The notes beneath the pieces are model-generated. The model searched no databases. It saw nothing but the letters and a program-made list of their open reading frames with translations, and had not been told where the DNA came from. Below, piece by piece: positions 9,492 to 17,475 of a stretch of DNA of 64,000 bases (position 1 is the stretch's first letter; each line of letters opens with the position of its first letter). Made by a program: the position numbers and the translations under genes. This stretch comes from Nitrospirota bacterium. GTDB lineage: Bacteria; Nitrospirota; Thermodesulfovibrionia; UBA6902. The stretch spans positions 84,488 to 148,487 of the forward strand of contig JACRMS010000016.1 in the NCBI GenBank assembly GCA_016214845.1. The letters run 5' to 3'.

Positions 9492-9548
9492 CTTCATTGC
9501 GCTTGACCGTGCATACACAGGGGGCGGCCCTGCTTCCACGCTTCGCTT

Positions 9549-9588
9549 TATGACTTTTGCACTATTGCACTTTTGAACTATGGTACTA
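9549..9588. repeat. ACTTTTGCACTATTGCAC repeat (family G, copy 3)
   Basis: The same CACTTTTGAAC words as at 3231-3316 fill the region immediately before the RlmL-like gene. They overlap its first possible ATG (9580), which favours the in-frame ATG at 9595 as the original start. Confidence 0.55.
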
Positions 9589-9594
9589 TTATCT

Positions 9595-10734
9595 ATGTAT
9601 GAATATCAGAAAGATAAGATTTACTTTGCTCAAGTTGCCAATGACATTAGAGAGCTGGCAGCAGAGGAGCTCTCCGAACTTGGCGCAAGAGAAATCAGAT
9701 CTGAATACGGGGGAGTCTACTTTAATGCGGAAAAGGAAGCGCTTTACCGGATCAATTACTTCACAAGACTCGCATCGAGGGTACTTGCGCCCCTGCTGTC
9801 TTTTCATTGCCGCACTACCGATGAACTATACAAGAAGGCAAAGAAGATAAAGTGGACGGATTTTATTTCCCTGAAAAAAACCTTTGCCATTTTCGCCAAC
9901 GTATCAAACAGCATGATAAATAATTCTCACTATGCGTCTCTGTGTTTGAAAGACGCAATTGTCGATTCATTCCGGGAGATGTCAGGGGAAAGGCCTGATG
10001 TCGATCCGGGCGATCCGGATATATGGCTGAACCTTTACATCAGAAAGGACTACGCAGTCATAAGCCTGGACACATCAGGAGGTTCTCTGCATCGCCGGGG
10101 ATACAGGAAAGACTCCGTGTCCGCTCCCATGCAGGAAACGGTTGCCGCCGCGATTATGAAATATTCACAATGGGACGGCTCTGTCCCGCTTTACGACCCG
10201 ATGTGCGGCTCCGGCACGCTGCTCTGTGAAGCGCTGATGCATTACTGCAAAATCCCTTCGGGTGTTTTCCGTGAACGCTTCGGATTTGAATTCCTGCCTG
10301 ACTATGATAAACCGTTGTGGACAAAAGTAAAGAAAGAACTCGACCTGCAAATCCGGCAATTGCCGGACGGACTTATCGCGGGAAGCGATATATCCCCGGA
10401 AGCTGTTAAGATATCAAGGACGAACATAACGAATCTGCCGCACGGGAAAAAAATAAAGCTTGACGCGCTTGACTTCAGAGAAAGCGGAGGTTTGCAAAAT
10501 GGGGTCATTATCACAAATCCTCCTTACGGCGTCCGCATGGGAGACAGGGAGGACCTCGATCTCTTTTATGAATCGCTTGGGGATTTCCTGAAGCAGAAGT
10601 GCAAGGGTTCTTCCGCGTATATTTATTTCGGAGAGCGGGAGTTTATCAAAAAGATCGGACTGAAAGCGACGTGGAAAAAGCCTTTGAAAGCAGGCGGCCT
10701 TGACGGCAGGCTGGTAAAGTATGAGATGTTTTAA
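9595..10734 (+). CDS. RlmL/YcbY-like THUMP-domain rRNA guanine-N2 methyltransferase
   Basis: A 379-residue protein with an N-terminal ferredoxin-like/THUMP region (residues ~1-160) and a C-terminal class I methyltransferase (UPF0020 type). It shows YRKDS-APM-ET, the motif I region LYDPMCGSGTLLCEAL near residue 200, SDIS at the end of strand 2, and the catalytic ITNPPYGVRMG near residue 308. The NPPY motif marks base N-methylation; E. coli RlmL makes m2G2445 in 23S rRNA. The second RlmK methyltransferase domain of the E. coli fusion is missing. I chose ATG 9595; ATG 9580 lies in a repeat. Confidence 0.85.
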   Translation: MYEYQKDKIYFAQVANDIRELAAEELSELGAREIRSEYGGVYFNAEKEALYRINYFTRLASRVLAPLLSFHCRTTDELYKKAKKIKWTDFISLKKTFAIFANVSNSMINNSHYASLCLKDAIVDSFREMSGERPDVDPGDPDIWLNLYIRKDYAVISLDTSGGSLHRRGYRKDSVSAPMQETVAAAIMKYSQWDGSVPLYDPMCGSGTLLCEALMHYCKIPSGVFRERFGFEFLPDYDKPLWTKVKKELDLQIRQLPDGLIAGSDISPEAVKISRTNITNLPHGKKIKLDALDFRESGGLQNGVIITNPPYGVRMGDREDLDLFYESLGDFLKQKCKGSSAYIYFGEREFIKKIGLKATWKKPLKAGGLDGRLVKYEMF

Positions 10735-10740
10735 AAAATC

Positions 10741-10815
10741 TACCCCTCTGTATCTCCCCTTAAAAAAGGGGCGAATTAAAATCCCCGCCTTGATAAGGAG
10801 GGGCAAGGGGAGGTC
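10741..10815. repeat. CCCCTT/AAGGGG nested hairpin repeat (family B, copy 1)
   Basis: The stretch contains a small hairpin (CCCCTTAAAAAAGGGG) and an outer pair of arms (CTCCCC and GGGGAG types). It occupies the whole gap between the RlmL-like gene and darP. Family members at 42146, 50243 and 52234 are inside coding genes. Confidence 0.75.
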
Positions 10816-10832
10816 AGGAAAAGTGCAGATAA

Positions 10833-11318
10833 ATGGAAATTAAAAGCAAAACACAGAGAAAAAAAGAAGCTGAAGCTTTACAGAAGCTTGGGAAAAAGCT
10901 TATGGAACTTCCGCCTGAACAGCTCAAGGGGATTAAGCTGCCGGAGGAAATTTTCAATGCCATTAAACATGCAAAGACAATCAAGGCGCGCGGCGGACTC
11001 CGGAGGCAGATGCAGTATATCGGCGTCCTGATGCGAAGATATGACCCTGCGCCTATTCAGGAAGCGATGCAGAACATTGAAGAGGGGAACTACAAAAAGA
11101 CCACGGCCTTCAAAGAAATTGAACAGTGGCGGGATGAGCTTGTGGCAGGGAATGAATCGCTAATTGAAGTCATTTTAGAGAAATGCCCTGATGCAGACCC
11201 GCAGCAATTAACTCAGCTCGTACGTAACGCCGTAACTGAAAGAGATCACAATCACCCTCCCAAAGTATTCAGAGAGTTATTCCGGTATCTGAAAAAAATC
11301 CGGACGGACGCAGGGTAA
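10833..11318 (+). CDS. darP: Ribosome biogenesis factor DarP (YjgA, DUF615)
   Basis: A 161-residue charged helical protein matching the DUF615/YjgA family. It shows the KTQRKKEAEALQKLGKKLMEL opening, L-PEEIFNAIKHA-TIKARGGLRRQMQYIGVLMR at residues 36-70, and a second helical half with E-WRDEL, then P-ADPQQLTQLVR and FRELFRYLK at the end. E. coli DarP associates with late 50S precursors and helps shape the peptidyl transferase centre. Its position next to an rRNA methyltransferase gene fits a shared role in large-subunit maturation. Confidence 0.9.
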   Translation: MEIKSKTQRKKEAEALQKLGKKLMELPPEQLKGIKLPEEIFNAIKHAKTIKARGGLRRQMQYIGVLMRRYDPAPIQEAMQNIEEGNYKKTTAFKEIEQWRDELVAGNESLIEVILEKCPDADPQQLTQLVRNAVTERDHNHPPKVFRELFRYLKKIRTDAG

Positions 11319-11341
11319 ACATTTATTGCCGGCAGATGAAC

Positions 11342-12109
11342 TTAAACGTGTATCAACACTTTAGCGAGCAGCGATATTGCGATATCAAGATGTTCCTCAG
11401 GATTGAACAAAGGCCCGAGCATCTGTGCCTGGCTGCCACGGTTTAACAAACGGTCATCGAACACGGCGACAGGGCTTTGCCTCCTCAGTTCCGCGACGAT
11501 ATGATTGAAGTTTGCCGCCCGTGACATCTGGAGCGCTTTTCCAAGAGACCCATACTGGAGTGCATTTTCGCGGAGCACAATCGTTTGCAGATTTGACGCA
11601 CAAACATAAAGAAATCTTTCACGGTTTTCCTCCGCGGTGCGGACTTCATGACTTGTGTCCCTGGTCATTGCCAGCCCGCTTGTCATAAGGGCCCTGCCCA
11701 TGCTGAACTTGCGTGCCTTTACAGTTTCTTTTTCCGTGTGGACGGTGATACCGATACCGTACAGTATAAGCCTGATATCACGATATGGCAGTATAAGGTC
11801 CTGCCGCTGGCGGGATTTGACATTCAGCGATTCCCCGGTAAGTTCAAAGCTCCCAGCGAGGAAGCGTTCTTTATCAGACCCGATCTCGTCATGACGGAGA
11901 ATAACAGTGTCAAATCCGTTTGTCCTGAGTTTTGCCGCGCAGTCTTCCGCTGTTTGATATTCCTGAAAAACGGCGATGATCGAGGGGCCGCCGTTAGGAA
12001 CGCGCAGACGGGAACGCGCTTCATATACCGTCTTGCCGAGCGCTGCCGCAAGGGCTTTCGAGAGCCTGCCTTCGTCTTTATCCAGATTATAAATCGCTAC
12101 AATGTTCAT
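11342..12109 (-). CDS. Conserved-looking protein of unknown function, 255 aa
   Basis: I do not recognise this family. The 255-residue protein has no signal peptide and no membrane helix. The first 80 residues (MNIVAIYNLDKDEGRLSKAL...) look like a Rossmann-type or swapped-hairpin domain with AEDCAAKLRTNGFDTVILR, a pattern seen in domains named for inhibitor or regulatory folds. The middle (residues ~105-190) is beta-rich with a KARKFSMGRALMTSGLAMT segment. The C-terminus is helical and contains FNHIVAELRRQSPVAVFDDRLL. Start at ATG 12109. It stands alone between darP (convergent) and the helicase gene (divergent). Codon use looks like its neighbours. Confidence 0.7.
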   Translation of the reverse strand: MNIVAIYNLDKDEGRLSKALAAALGKTVYEARSRLRVPNGGPSIIAVFQEYQTAEDCAAKLRTNGFDTVILRHDEIGSDKERFLAGSFELTGESLNVKSRQRQDLILPYRDIRLILYGIGITVHTEKETVKARKFSMGRALMTSGLAMTRDTSHEVRTAEENRERFLYVCASNLQTIVLRENALQYGSLGKALQMSRAANFNHIVAELRRQSPVAVFDDRLLNRGSQAQMLGPLFNPEEHLDIAISLLAKVLIHV

Positions 12110-12375
12110 ACAGTCAGTAAGTAGTCCGGTTATATTCTCTTTTAAACGGCTATTACCGGGTGCAGCTTAACCCGGATCTATTCATGGTGAACTTTGTTCC
12201 ATGGTTGCTTTGCTGGTCCTTGCGCGCTTCCTATACTTGACAGGGCCCCCACAAAGCTGGTACTCTTAGTCAACAAACAACTGCAGTACACGGATGAGAA
12301 CTACGTCATTGTAATCCTCTCAATACACCCTGGCTTTTTTCCCCCGAACGCAGAACAAACAGAAAAAGGAGTTTT

Positions 12376-13731
12376 ATGGAATTTATCGATTTTAATTTTC
12401 ACCCCAATGTTGCGGCCGGGGTAAAGGCCGCAGGTTATGTAACGCCGACACCGATCCAGGCCCAGGCGGTCCCGCCGGTCCTGAAAGGAAGCGACGTAAT
12501 GGGACTTGCACAGACCGGAACAGGAAAGACAGCGGCCTTCGTGCTGCCGATCCTGCATCGCCTGATGCAGGGACCGCGCGGCTGTGTGCGCGCCCTTATT
12601 GTCGCGCCTACGCGCGAACTGGCTGAACAGACCCACGAGGCGATCGGAATTCTGGGACGGCAGACCCGCCTCAGGAGCGTTACAGTTTACGGCGGCGTTG
12701 GGATAAGTCTGCAGATACAGAAACTGCGCAGCGGAGTCGAGATTGTTGTTGCATGTCCGGGCCGTTTGCTCGATCACATTAATCAGCGCACTATCAATCT
12801 GTCGCATCTGGAGGTGCTCGTGCTTGACGAGGCAGACCGTATGTTCGACATGGGCTTTCTGCCTGATATCAAAAAGATCATCAAACACATACCGGAAAAA
12901 AGACAGACGCTGATGTTTTCTGCGACCATGCCCGATGATATACGGAGGCTGGCGCACGAAGTCCTCAACACCCCGGTCACGGTGCAGGTTGATCACGCAG
13001 CGCCGGCGAACACGGTCGCACACGCTCTTTATCCGGTCGAGCAGCAGCTCAAAACCGCGCTTCTCATGGAACTGCTGCGCCATACCGACACGGACTCTGT
13101 ACTGATCTTTACCCGCACCAAGCACCGCGCCAAGCGCGTGGGACAGCAGTTGGTAAATGCGGGCTACCGCGCTGCATCGCTGCAGGGAAACTTATCGCAG
13201 AACAAACGGCAGGCCGCGCTCGACGGATTCCGTAAAGGCGCTTATCAGATACTTGTCGCGACAGACATCGCGGCGCGCGGCATAGATGTCTCAAGCATTT
13301 CACACGTCATAAACTACGATATGCCCGATACCGCGGACGCGTATACACACCGGATTGGACGCACGGGACGTGCCGCGAAGACCGGCGACGCTTTTACTTT
13401 CATTACCGGTGAAGACAATGACATGGTGCGCGCCATTGAACGCGTCCTCGGTGAAAAAGTGGAGCGCCGCATGCTGGAGGGCTTTGATTATAAAAAGTCG
13501 ATGCCTGCGCGCGACACTGAATTCGCCCGCCCTCCACGCGAACCGCAGCGCCGCAGGGTCCATGCCGCAGCAACCCATAAACAACCAGGGCATAACACGG
13601 GAAGACCGGAAAAGCGGAAACAGGTAACTGCGGAAGTCAAAAATAAATCCCATCGTGTTCCTGCTTCACGGCGTTTCACATGGTCAAAGGCAGACACAAG
13701 CAATAGCCGGACACACCATCCCGTCGTTTGA
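12376..13731 (+). CDS. DEAD-box RNA helicase, RhlE-like
   Basis: A 451-residue DEAD-box helicase. Ordered motifs: F-PNVAAGVKAAGYVTPTPIQ (Q motif), AQTGTGKT (I), PTRELAEQ (Ia), VACPGRLLD, VLDEADRMFDMGF (II), FSATMP (III), the C-terminal RecA lobe with VATDIAARGIDVSSISHVINYD and HRIGRTGRA (VI). A basic, proline- and arginine-rich tail of about 75 residues follows, as in RhlE proteins. It would remodel RNA duplexes, often in ribosome assembly or cold adaptation. An AAAAAGGAG site 6 bp before the ATG fixes the start. The 266-bp upstream gap has no gene and could carry a long leader. Confidence 0.93.
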   Translation: MEFIDFNFHPNVAAGVKAAGYVTPTPIQAQAVPPVLKGSDVMGLAQTGTGKTAAFVLPILHRLMQGPRGCVRALIVAPTRELAEQTHEAIGILGRQTRLRSVTVYGGVGISLQIQKLRSGVEIVVACPGRLLDHINQRTINLSHLEVLVLDEADRMFDMGFLPDIKKIIKHIPEKRQTLMFSATMPDDIRRLAHEVLNTPVTVQVDHAAPANTVAHALYPVEQQLKTALLMELLRHTDTDSVLIFTRTKHRAKRVGQQLVNAGYRAASLQGNLSQNKRQAALDGFRKGAYQILVATDIAARGIDVSSISHVINYDMPDTADAYTHRIGRTGRAAKTGDAFTFITGEDNDMVRAIERVLGEKVERRMLEGFDYKKSMPARDTEFARPPREPQRRRVHAAATHKQPGHNTGRPEKRKQVTAEVKNKSHRVPASRRFTWSKADTSNSRTHHPVV

Positions 13732-13763
13732 TGTAGACTGGTATCCAGAACTTTCTTAATAAG

Positions 13764-13796
13764 AATGTCATTCCGCACTTGATGCGGAATGACATT
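13764..13796. terminator. Palindromic hairpin between convergent genes (family H, copy 1)
   Basis: A perfect 14-bp inverted repeat (AATGTCATTCCGCA and its complement) with a 5-base loop lies between the helicase and greB, which converge. A-rich sequence precedes it and TTTCTT follows, so it could terminate in both directions. The GTCATTCC...GGAATGAC arms also identify it as a dispersed repeat; variants occur at 18230, 50696 and 60421. Confidence 0.7.
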
Positions 13797-13822
13797 TCTT
13801 CGTATGGTTCATTGCCGGGTGA

Positions 13823-14317
13823 TTAATAGCGGATGGATGTCACAACAAAGGCAGATGTGCCGTTCGGCCTGCTTACGATAACGTCGTCACCTTCCGCCTT
13901 GCGCAATAATGCCTTTGCCATGGGTGAGTCAATACTTATAAAATTCTTGTCGGGGACAATTTCATCCGGCCCGACAATGCGGTACTCGTACACGTTGCCG
14001 TCGTTGTCCTCAATCTCAACCCATGCGCCAAAAAATACCCTTGAAGTATCATCAGGTGTCCTGTCCACAACGATCAGGGCGTCCAATCGTTTCTGAAGAA
14101 ACCGCATTCGGGCATCGATCTCCCGTAACTGTTTTTTGCCGTAAATATATTCCGCATTCTCTGAACGGTCTCCCATGGCAGCAGCCTCGGCAACGGCCTG
14201 AGTGACCTGGGGACGCTTGACCTTCCAGAGATAGGAAAGCTCATCATTTAACTGCTTTTGGCCAGCGGGCGTGATATACGGGGAGATGTTTGGTTTATCG
14301 CGTAATGGTTCTTTCAT
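13823..14317 (-). CDS. greB: Transcription elongation factor GreB
   Basis: A 164-residue Gre factor. The N-terminal coiled coil carries the acidic tip motif GDRSENAEYIYGKKQLREID (residues 49-68). The C-terminal FKBP-like domain has VFFGAWVEIEDNDG, SPMAKALLRKAEGDDVIV at ~131-149, and the final beta strand. The long basic N-terminus (ITPAGQKQLNDELSYLW) and lysine- and arginine-rich coiled coil favour GreB over GreA. It reactivates backtracked RNA polymerase by stimulating transcript cleavage. ATG at 14317. Confidence 0.9.
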   Translation of the reverse strand: MKEPLRDKPNISPYITPAGQKQLNDELSYLWKVKRPQVTQAVAEAAAMGDRSENAEYIYGKKQLREIDARMRFLQKRLDALIVVDRTPDDTSRVFFGAWVEIEDNDGNVYEYRIVGPDEIVPDKNFISIDSPMAKALLRKAEGDDVIVSRPNGTSAFVVTSIRY

Positions 14318-14488
14318 ATAGTGATATCATATCATCATTCCATTGAAAAGGTGCGAGTTTTCCATTTTCTCTGCCAATCCGCCTGGTTCTAAGATATTAT
14401 CAGTTGAACAGTTTTTTAAAATAAAGATATGCTGCAATTAGTCCGATATATTAATTATTGCTGGGACGTAGTTAGTGGAGGACAATTT

Positions 14489-14761
14489 ATGAGTGATACG
14501 ATGCTGGCTGAATGCATTTATGTAAAACGAAGAAAAAGTGACTTCGGAGAAGGCCGCACCTCAAGGGAGTGTGTTTTAGAAACGCTCTGGTTCCCGCATA
14601 AAGCCGGAGAGGGCTTCGTGGAGCTTTTCCCCATAACGGATGATCTTAAGCGTGTCTTGATGATAACGGAAAAGATCCCTGTCGACGAATTCAATGAGGA
14701 ATTTTCCATGAGGGAAAACAGCAGGGACATCTATCTTGAGTTGAAAAAGACAATCCCATAG
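14489..14761 (+). CDS. Small protein of unknown function, 90 aa
   Basis: A 90-residue protein beginning MSDTMLAECIYVKRR. I recognise no family. It is acidic overall with alternating beta-type hydrophobics (GFVELFPITDDLKRVLMIT) and no signal peptide or membrane segment. A TGGAGG ribosome binding site 8 bp upstream of the ATG at 14489 supports this start over the open-frame ATG at 14429. It stands alone, convergent with the ferritin-like gene. Confidence 0.6.
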   Translation: MSDTMLAECIYVKRRKSDFGEGRTSRECVLETLWFPHKAGEGFVELFPITDDLKRVLMITEKIPVDEFNEEFSMRENSRDIYLELKKTIP

Positions 14762-14773
14762 CATTCAATGGAA

Positions 14774-14797
14774 TCTGGAAACATCGATCTTTCCAGA
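14774..14797. terminator. Hairpin between convergent genes
   Basis: A perfect 8-bp stem (TCTGGAAA/TTTCCAGA) with an 8-base loop lies 12 bp after the small unknown gene and 60 bp from the ferritin-like stop. No strong T tract follows, so this is a candidate only. Confidence 0.4.
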
Positions 14798-14856
14798 CTC
14801 AAAGAATAAATACCCTGCCTTCAATCAACAATCAAACTACTTTCCCGATACGCAGG

Positions 14857-15285
14857 TCAATCAGTGTCCTTTGCCATGTAAACCTTAAGCCCATTGAGTT
14901 CCGACATGTATGCGTCATGGCTCTTTTCGTCTTCCAGTAAATGCGACAAGAGCAATTTAGGGATAGGCAGGGTGGTCATATTAACCGCCTGCTCGGCAGT
15001 AGCTATGGCATTTTTCTCGATCTCGATATGTTTCTCTATGAAGGTATCCACTATCCTCATATCATCAGTGCTGAACGTGACTGTTGAATCAAGACTGAGC
15101 CGGATTGCCTCCAGGATATGTTTGTGTTTTTCCGAGTCGAGCTTTAACAGATCAATCATCGCCTTGACCATGGGATTCTTGCTGCTGTTCATTAAGCTGT
15201 TCGCCGTATTGATAGTGCCTTCCTCCATCACTATCCACCTTTTTATCAGCTCTTCAAATTTTTGTCTGTTTGCAGATGAAGTCAT
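14857..15285 (-). CDS. Ferritin-like helical protein
   Basis: A 142-residue, all-helical protein without a signal peptide. Glutamates and histidines recur at positions expected for a four-helix di-iron bundle: VMEEGTIN (helix 1), DSEKHKHILEAI (helix 2, an ExxH-like set), HIEIEKNAIATAE (helix 3) and HLLEDEKSHDAYM (helix 4). This resembles rubrerythrin and ferritin-like domains. Storage, peroxide reduction or another role cannot be told apart here. An AGGAGGA site precedes the ATG at 15285. Confidence 0.7.
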   Translation of the reverse strand: MTSSANRQKFEELIKRWIVMEEGTINTANSLMNSSKNPMVKAMIDLLKLDSEKHKHILEAIRLSLDSTVTFSTDDMRIVDTFIEKHIEIEKNAIATAEQAVNMTTLPIPKLLLSHLLEDEKSHDAYMSELNGLKVYMAKDTD

Positions 15286-15474
15286 AAACTTTCCTCCTTT
15301 ATTTGTTGGCTTTAGAAAATTGTATCACATGATTTGCCCCGCCGCAAAAATATTTTCGATGTGAAGTTAATTTTCAGCGAACTGACCTGACGGGACAGTT
15401 GACAACCCATCCGTCATGTGTTAATTAACCAGTATAATTTGAAATAGTTTTGTATTTTCCAAAGGAGGACCCAA

Positions 15475-15804
15475 ATGGACAGCAATGCAAATAAGAAAAT
15501 AGCAGGGGCATTAGTGATCGGAGGCCTTGTGGGCGCAGGGCTTGCTTTGCTTTTTGCGCCGCAGTCAGGGAAAAAGACAAGAAAAGACATTTCGAGGTTC
15601 ACGAGGAATGTTGTTGATGAGGCAAAGGACATGATCGAAGACGCAACAGAATCCGTTAAGGAACTGACTGACAGGATCAGCGACAGGATATCGGACCTTT
15701 CGTCATCGCGCAGAGAGCTTGCAGAGGACGCAAAGAAAAAGATTGCAAAGACGCTTGAAAACGTACAGAGGTCTATTGAAAAGCAGAAAGAGAAATTCAT
15801 CTGA
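15475..15804 (+). CDS. YtxH domain-containing protein
   Basis: A 109-residue protein with one N-terminal glycine-rich hydrophobic segment (ALVIGGLVGAGLALLFAPQSG, residues 12-32) followed by GKKTR, the YtxH signature. A long amphipathic helical tail with repeated heptads follows (DEAKDMIEDATESVKELTDR...). It is probably membrane-anchored with a cytoplasmic or periplasmic coiled coil. YtxH proteins are general-stress proteins of unknown mechanism. The ribosome binding site AAAGGAGG is excellent. A TATAAT box at 15433-15438 lies upstream, but no well-spaced -35 is visible. Confidence 0.85.
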   Translation: MDSNANKKIAGALVIGGLVGAGLALLFAPQSGKKTRKDISRFTRNVVDEAKDMIEDATESVKELTDRISDRISDLSSSRRELAEDAKKKIAKTLENVQRSIEKQKEKFI

Positions 15805-15942
15805 GAACTTTCTCTATTCCCTCTTTTTCATCTCTCCTCTGCAACCCTTCACCCTTAGTAGTAATTAAACAGGTGAGGCCCCGCTCCTGCAGGGGCATGG
15901 TGTACTTCCATTGACACGTGCATATCAGGCCTATGCAGGAAG

Positions 15943-16341
15943 ATGGGCCGGCGAAGGATGTATTGTCCTGGACAAGGAAACAAGAGAAAAGAAGATGATG
16001 AGACCACTAATAAGCTGCTTCAGGCCCTCCTCAAAAAAGAGGGCGCCGTTGAATCCGCGTTAAACGGCAGGGAGGCGCTCGATAAAGTCACCCATGGGTT
16101 TTTTAACGCCATCATTTCCGATATTGAAATGCCTGTAATGGACGGAATTGAATTTTATAAAGAAGTCTCAAGGGCCGACCCGTTAATGCAGGAGCGGTTC
16201 CTTTTTTTCACTGGCTCCTATTCCCCTGAGCATCTCGACTTTCTGCGCGAGAACCATCTGCGGCATCTTAAAAAGCCTGTGCCGATGAAGAGCATAATAC
16301 AGGCTGTTCATGAAATACTCTACAGTTCTAAAGTGCCCTGA
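15943..16341 (+). CDS. Response regulator receiver domain, N-terminally defective
   Basis: The protein from about residue 18 on is a CheY-like receiver. The acidic pair appears in EDDET, the phosphoacceptor in IISDIEMPVMDGIEF, the conserved threonine in FFTGS and the lysine in LKKP. The usual hydrophobic first strand before DDE (ILVVDDE) is replaced by a basic stretch (GNKRKEDDE), and the preceding 17 residues look non-native. No output domain follows. The gene may be a degraded remnant or have an unrecognised start. No kinase gene is nearby. The start given is the most 5-prime ATG in frame. Confidence 0.45.
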   Translation: MGRRRMYCPGQGNKRKEDDETTNKLLQALLKKEGAVESALNGREALDKVTHGFFNAIISDIEMPVMDGIEFYKEVSRADPLMQERFLFFTGSYSPEHLDFLRENHLRHLKKPVPMKSIIQAVHEILYSSKVP

Positions 16342-16432
16342 AAAATCATTGGCCGGTTGACCTGTCTGCTTGTTCTGAAAATTTGTTAAAATAATGCGGA
16401 CACTACGCAAGGACAGCTCGTTTTTATTTAAC

Positions 16433-16678
16433 ATGGTCAGGTTAACGTTTTATTATAAAGATGGATGCTGGTTATGCGATACAGCAGAAGAGCTGTTGAA
16501 CGGGCTCAAGGCGAGGTACGACATCAGAATTGACAAAAAAGCTATTGACTCCAATGATGAACTCTATGAAATGTACAGGTTTGACATCCCCGTGTTTGAA
16601 TTCAGGGACGGTTCAATGCTTCACGGGCGTATAAAGAAACAGGACCTTCTGGATAAACTCGAAGAAAACAAAGAATAA
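16433..16678 (+). CDS. Glutaredoxin-like thiol protein
   Basis: An 81-residue thioredoxin-fold protein of the glutaredoxin/DUF836 type. It has a CWLC active-site motif right after the first strand (RLTFYYKDGCWLC), a cis-proline at the expected position (FDIPVFEF), and a short C-terminal helix. It probably acts in cytoplasmic disulfide exchange. The ATG at 16433 starts the conserved first strand; an in-frame ATG at 16394 would add 13 residues without homology appearance. Neither has a strong ribosome binding site. Confidence 0.75.
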   Translation: MVRLTFYYKDGCWLCDTAEELLNGLKARYDIRIDKKAIDSNDELYEMYRFDIPVFEFRDGSMLHGRIKKQDLLDKLEENKE

Positions 16679-16777
16679 AGTAACGCCGGCATTTATCCGA
16701 TAATAAACCTGTTGATAGTCAAAGGGAAAGAGGCTTGATGCAGTTTATCAGGAAAGAAGAGGACCGCGAAGGGAGAA

Positions 16778-17341
16778 ATGCTTAACAGGTTATATATTGT
16801 AACAGTCTTTTTATTGATATCAGGCTGTGTAACTGTGCCGCCCATACAGCATGACTTGCAGGCTGAAGAGAAGTATGCCGCGGTTTACGGCGACGTCTGG
16901 CAGCTGGTAACTGGCTTTCTCTCGGATGAAAATATCTCTGTGAAGACCGGAAATAAAGAATCGGGGGCAATACTGACCTCCGAGGTCGAGGTCCCATACG
17001 AAGGTTTTCAGTATGTGTCGGACTATTGCGACTGCGGCCGGCTTGGAGGTTTATATGTTTATCATGAAATCAAGGGAGAATATAAAATCCAGATATCGAG
17101 GCTCGCAGAAAAGGTAGCCGCCATTAGAATAGATTCGCGCTACAGGGCGTCTTTATGGCTTGGGGAGGACTTCGTCGGCTGGGTGCCGTGTGAATCGAAA
17201 GGATATTTCGAGAAGAAGTTATTTGAGCAGCTGACTTCCAAGTTTAAAACCTACCAGGAGGAGAAAGATAAAAAACCTGCAATAAAAGAAAACATTCCAA
17301 CCTCCCCCCCGGATAAAAATGAGCCGGATGTTTCTCCCTAA
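16778..17341 (+). CDS. Putative lipoprotein of unknown function
   Basis: A 187-residue protein with a type II signal peptide: MLNRLYIVTVFLLISGC, where LISGC is the lipobox and C17 the lipidated residue. The mature part has a short mixed domain (residues ~35-150) with a C-D-C-G-R segment and an aromatic-rich WLGEDFVGWVPCESKGYFEKKLFEQL region, which resembles BamC-like or DUF-type outer-membrane lipoproteins. The C-terminus is low-complexity (K, E, P). A GGGAG site precedes the ATG. The family is not recognised. Confidence 0.7.
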   Translation: MLNRLYIVTVFLLISGCVTVPPIQHDLQAEEKYAAVYGDVWQLVTGFLSDENISVKTGNKESGAILTSEVEVPYEGFQYVSDYCDCGRLGGLYVYHEIKGEYKIQISRLAEKVAAIRIDSRYRASLWLGEDFVGWVPCESKGYFEKKLFEQLTSKFKTYQEEKDKKPAIKENIPTSPPDKNEPDVSP

Positions 17342-17370
17342 GAAAGTATCGAACTTCGCAGTGAAGTCAA

Positions 17371-17475
17371 TTATTGATTTCTTAGAGTGTCTTCGATTTT
17401 TCCGGCAGCACATAAGGCCATGAGAAACATGCCCAGCATGCTTCCGACTACTAATCCCAGCACAAACATTATCAT
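17371..17475 (-). CDS. 34-residue membrane microprotein, DUF3789-like
   Basis: A short open frame on the minus strand encodes MIMFVLGLVVGSMLGMFLMA followed by LCAAGKIEDTLRNQ, then TAA. The first 24 residues form one glycine- and methionine-rich hydrophobic helix with G-xxx-G spacing. A short charged tail follows. This matches the pattern of the very small DUF3789 proteins (hydrophobic glycine-zipper helix, a cysteine near its end, a short polar tail). A GGGGG run 7 bp before the ATG could act as ribosome binding site. It has its own transcription unit, antisense to nothing, between the lipoprotein gene and the end of the nap operon. Confidence 0.6.
   Translation of the reverse strand: MIMFVLGLVVGSMLGMFLMALCAAGKIEDTLRNQ

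Noticed and set aside
12301-13125. Long open frame on the minus strand opposite the RhlE-like helicase gene
   Set aside because: It is a mirror of a well-supported DEAD-box gene, has no recognisable domain and no ribosome binding site.
15399-15438. TTGACA and TATAAT boxes upstream of the YtxH gene as a sigma-70 promoter
   Set aside because: Both hexamers are perfect but 28 bp apart, outside the workable spacing; the -10 may be used with another -35.
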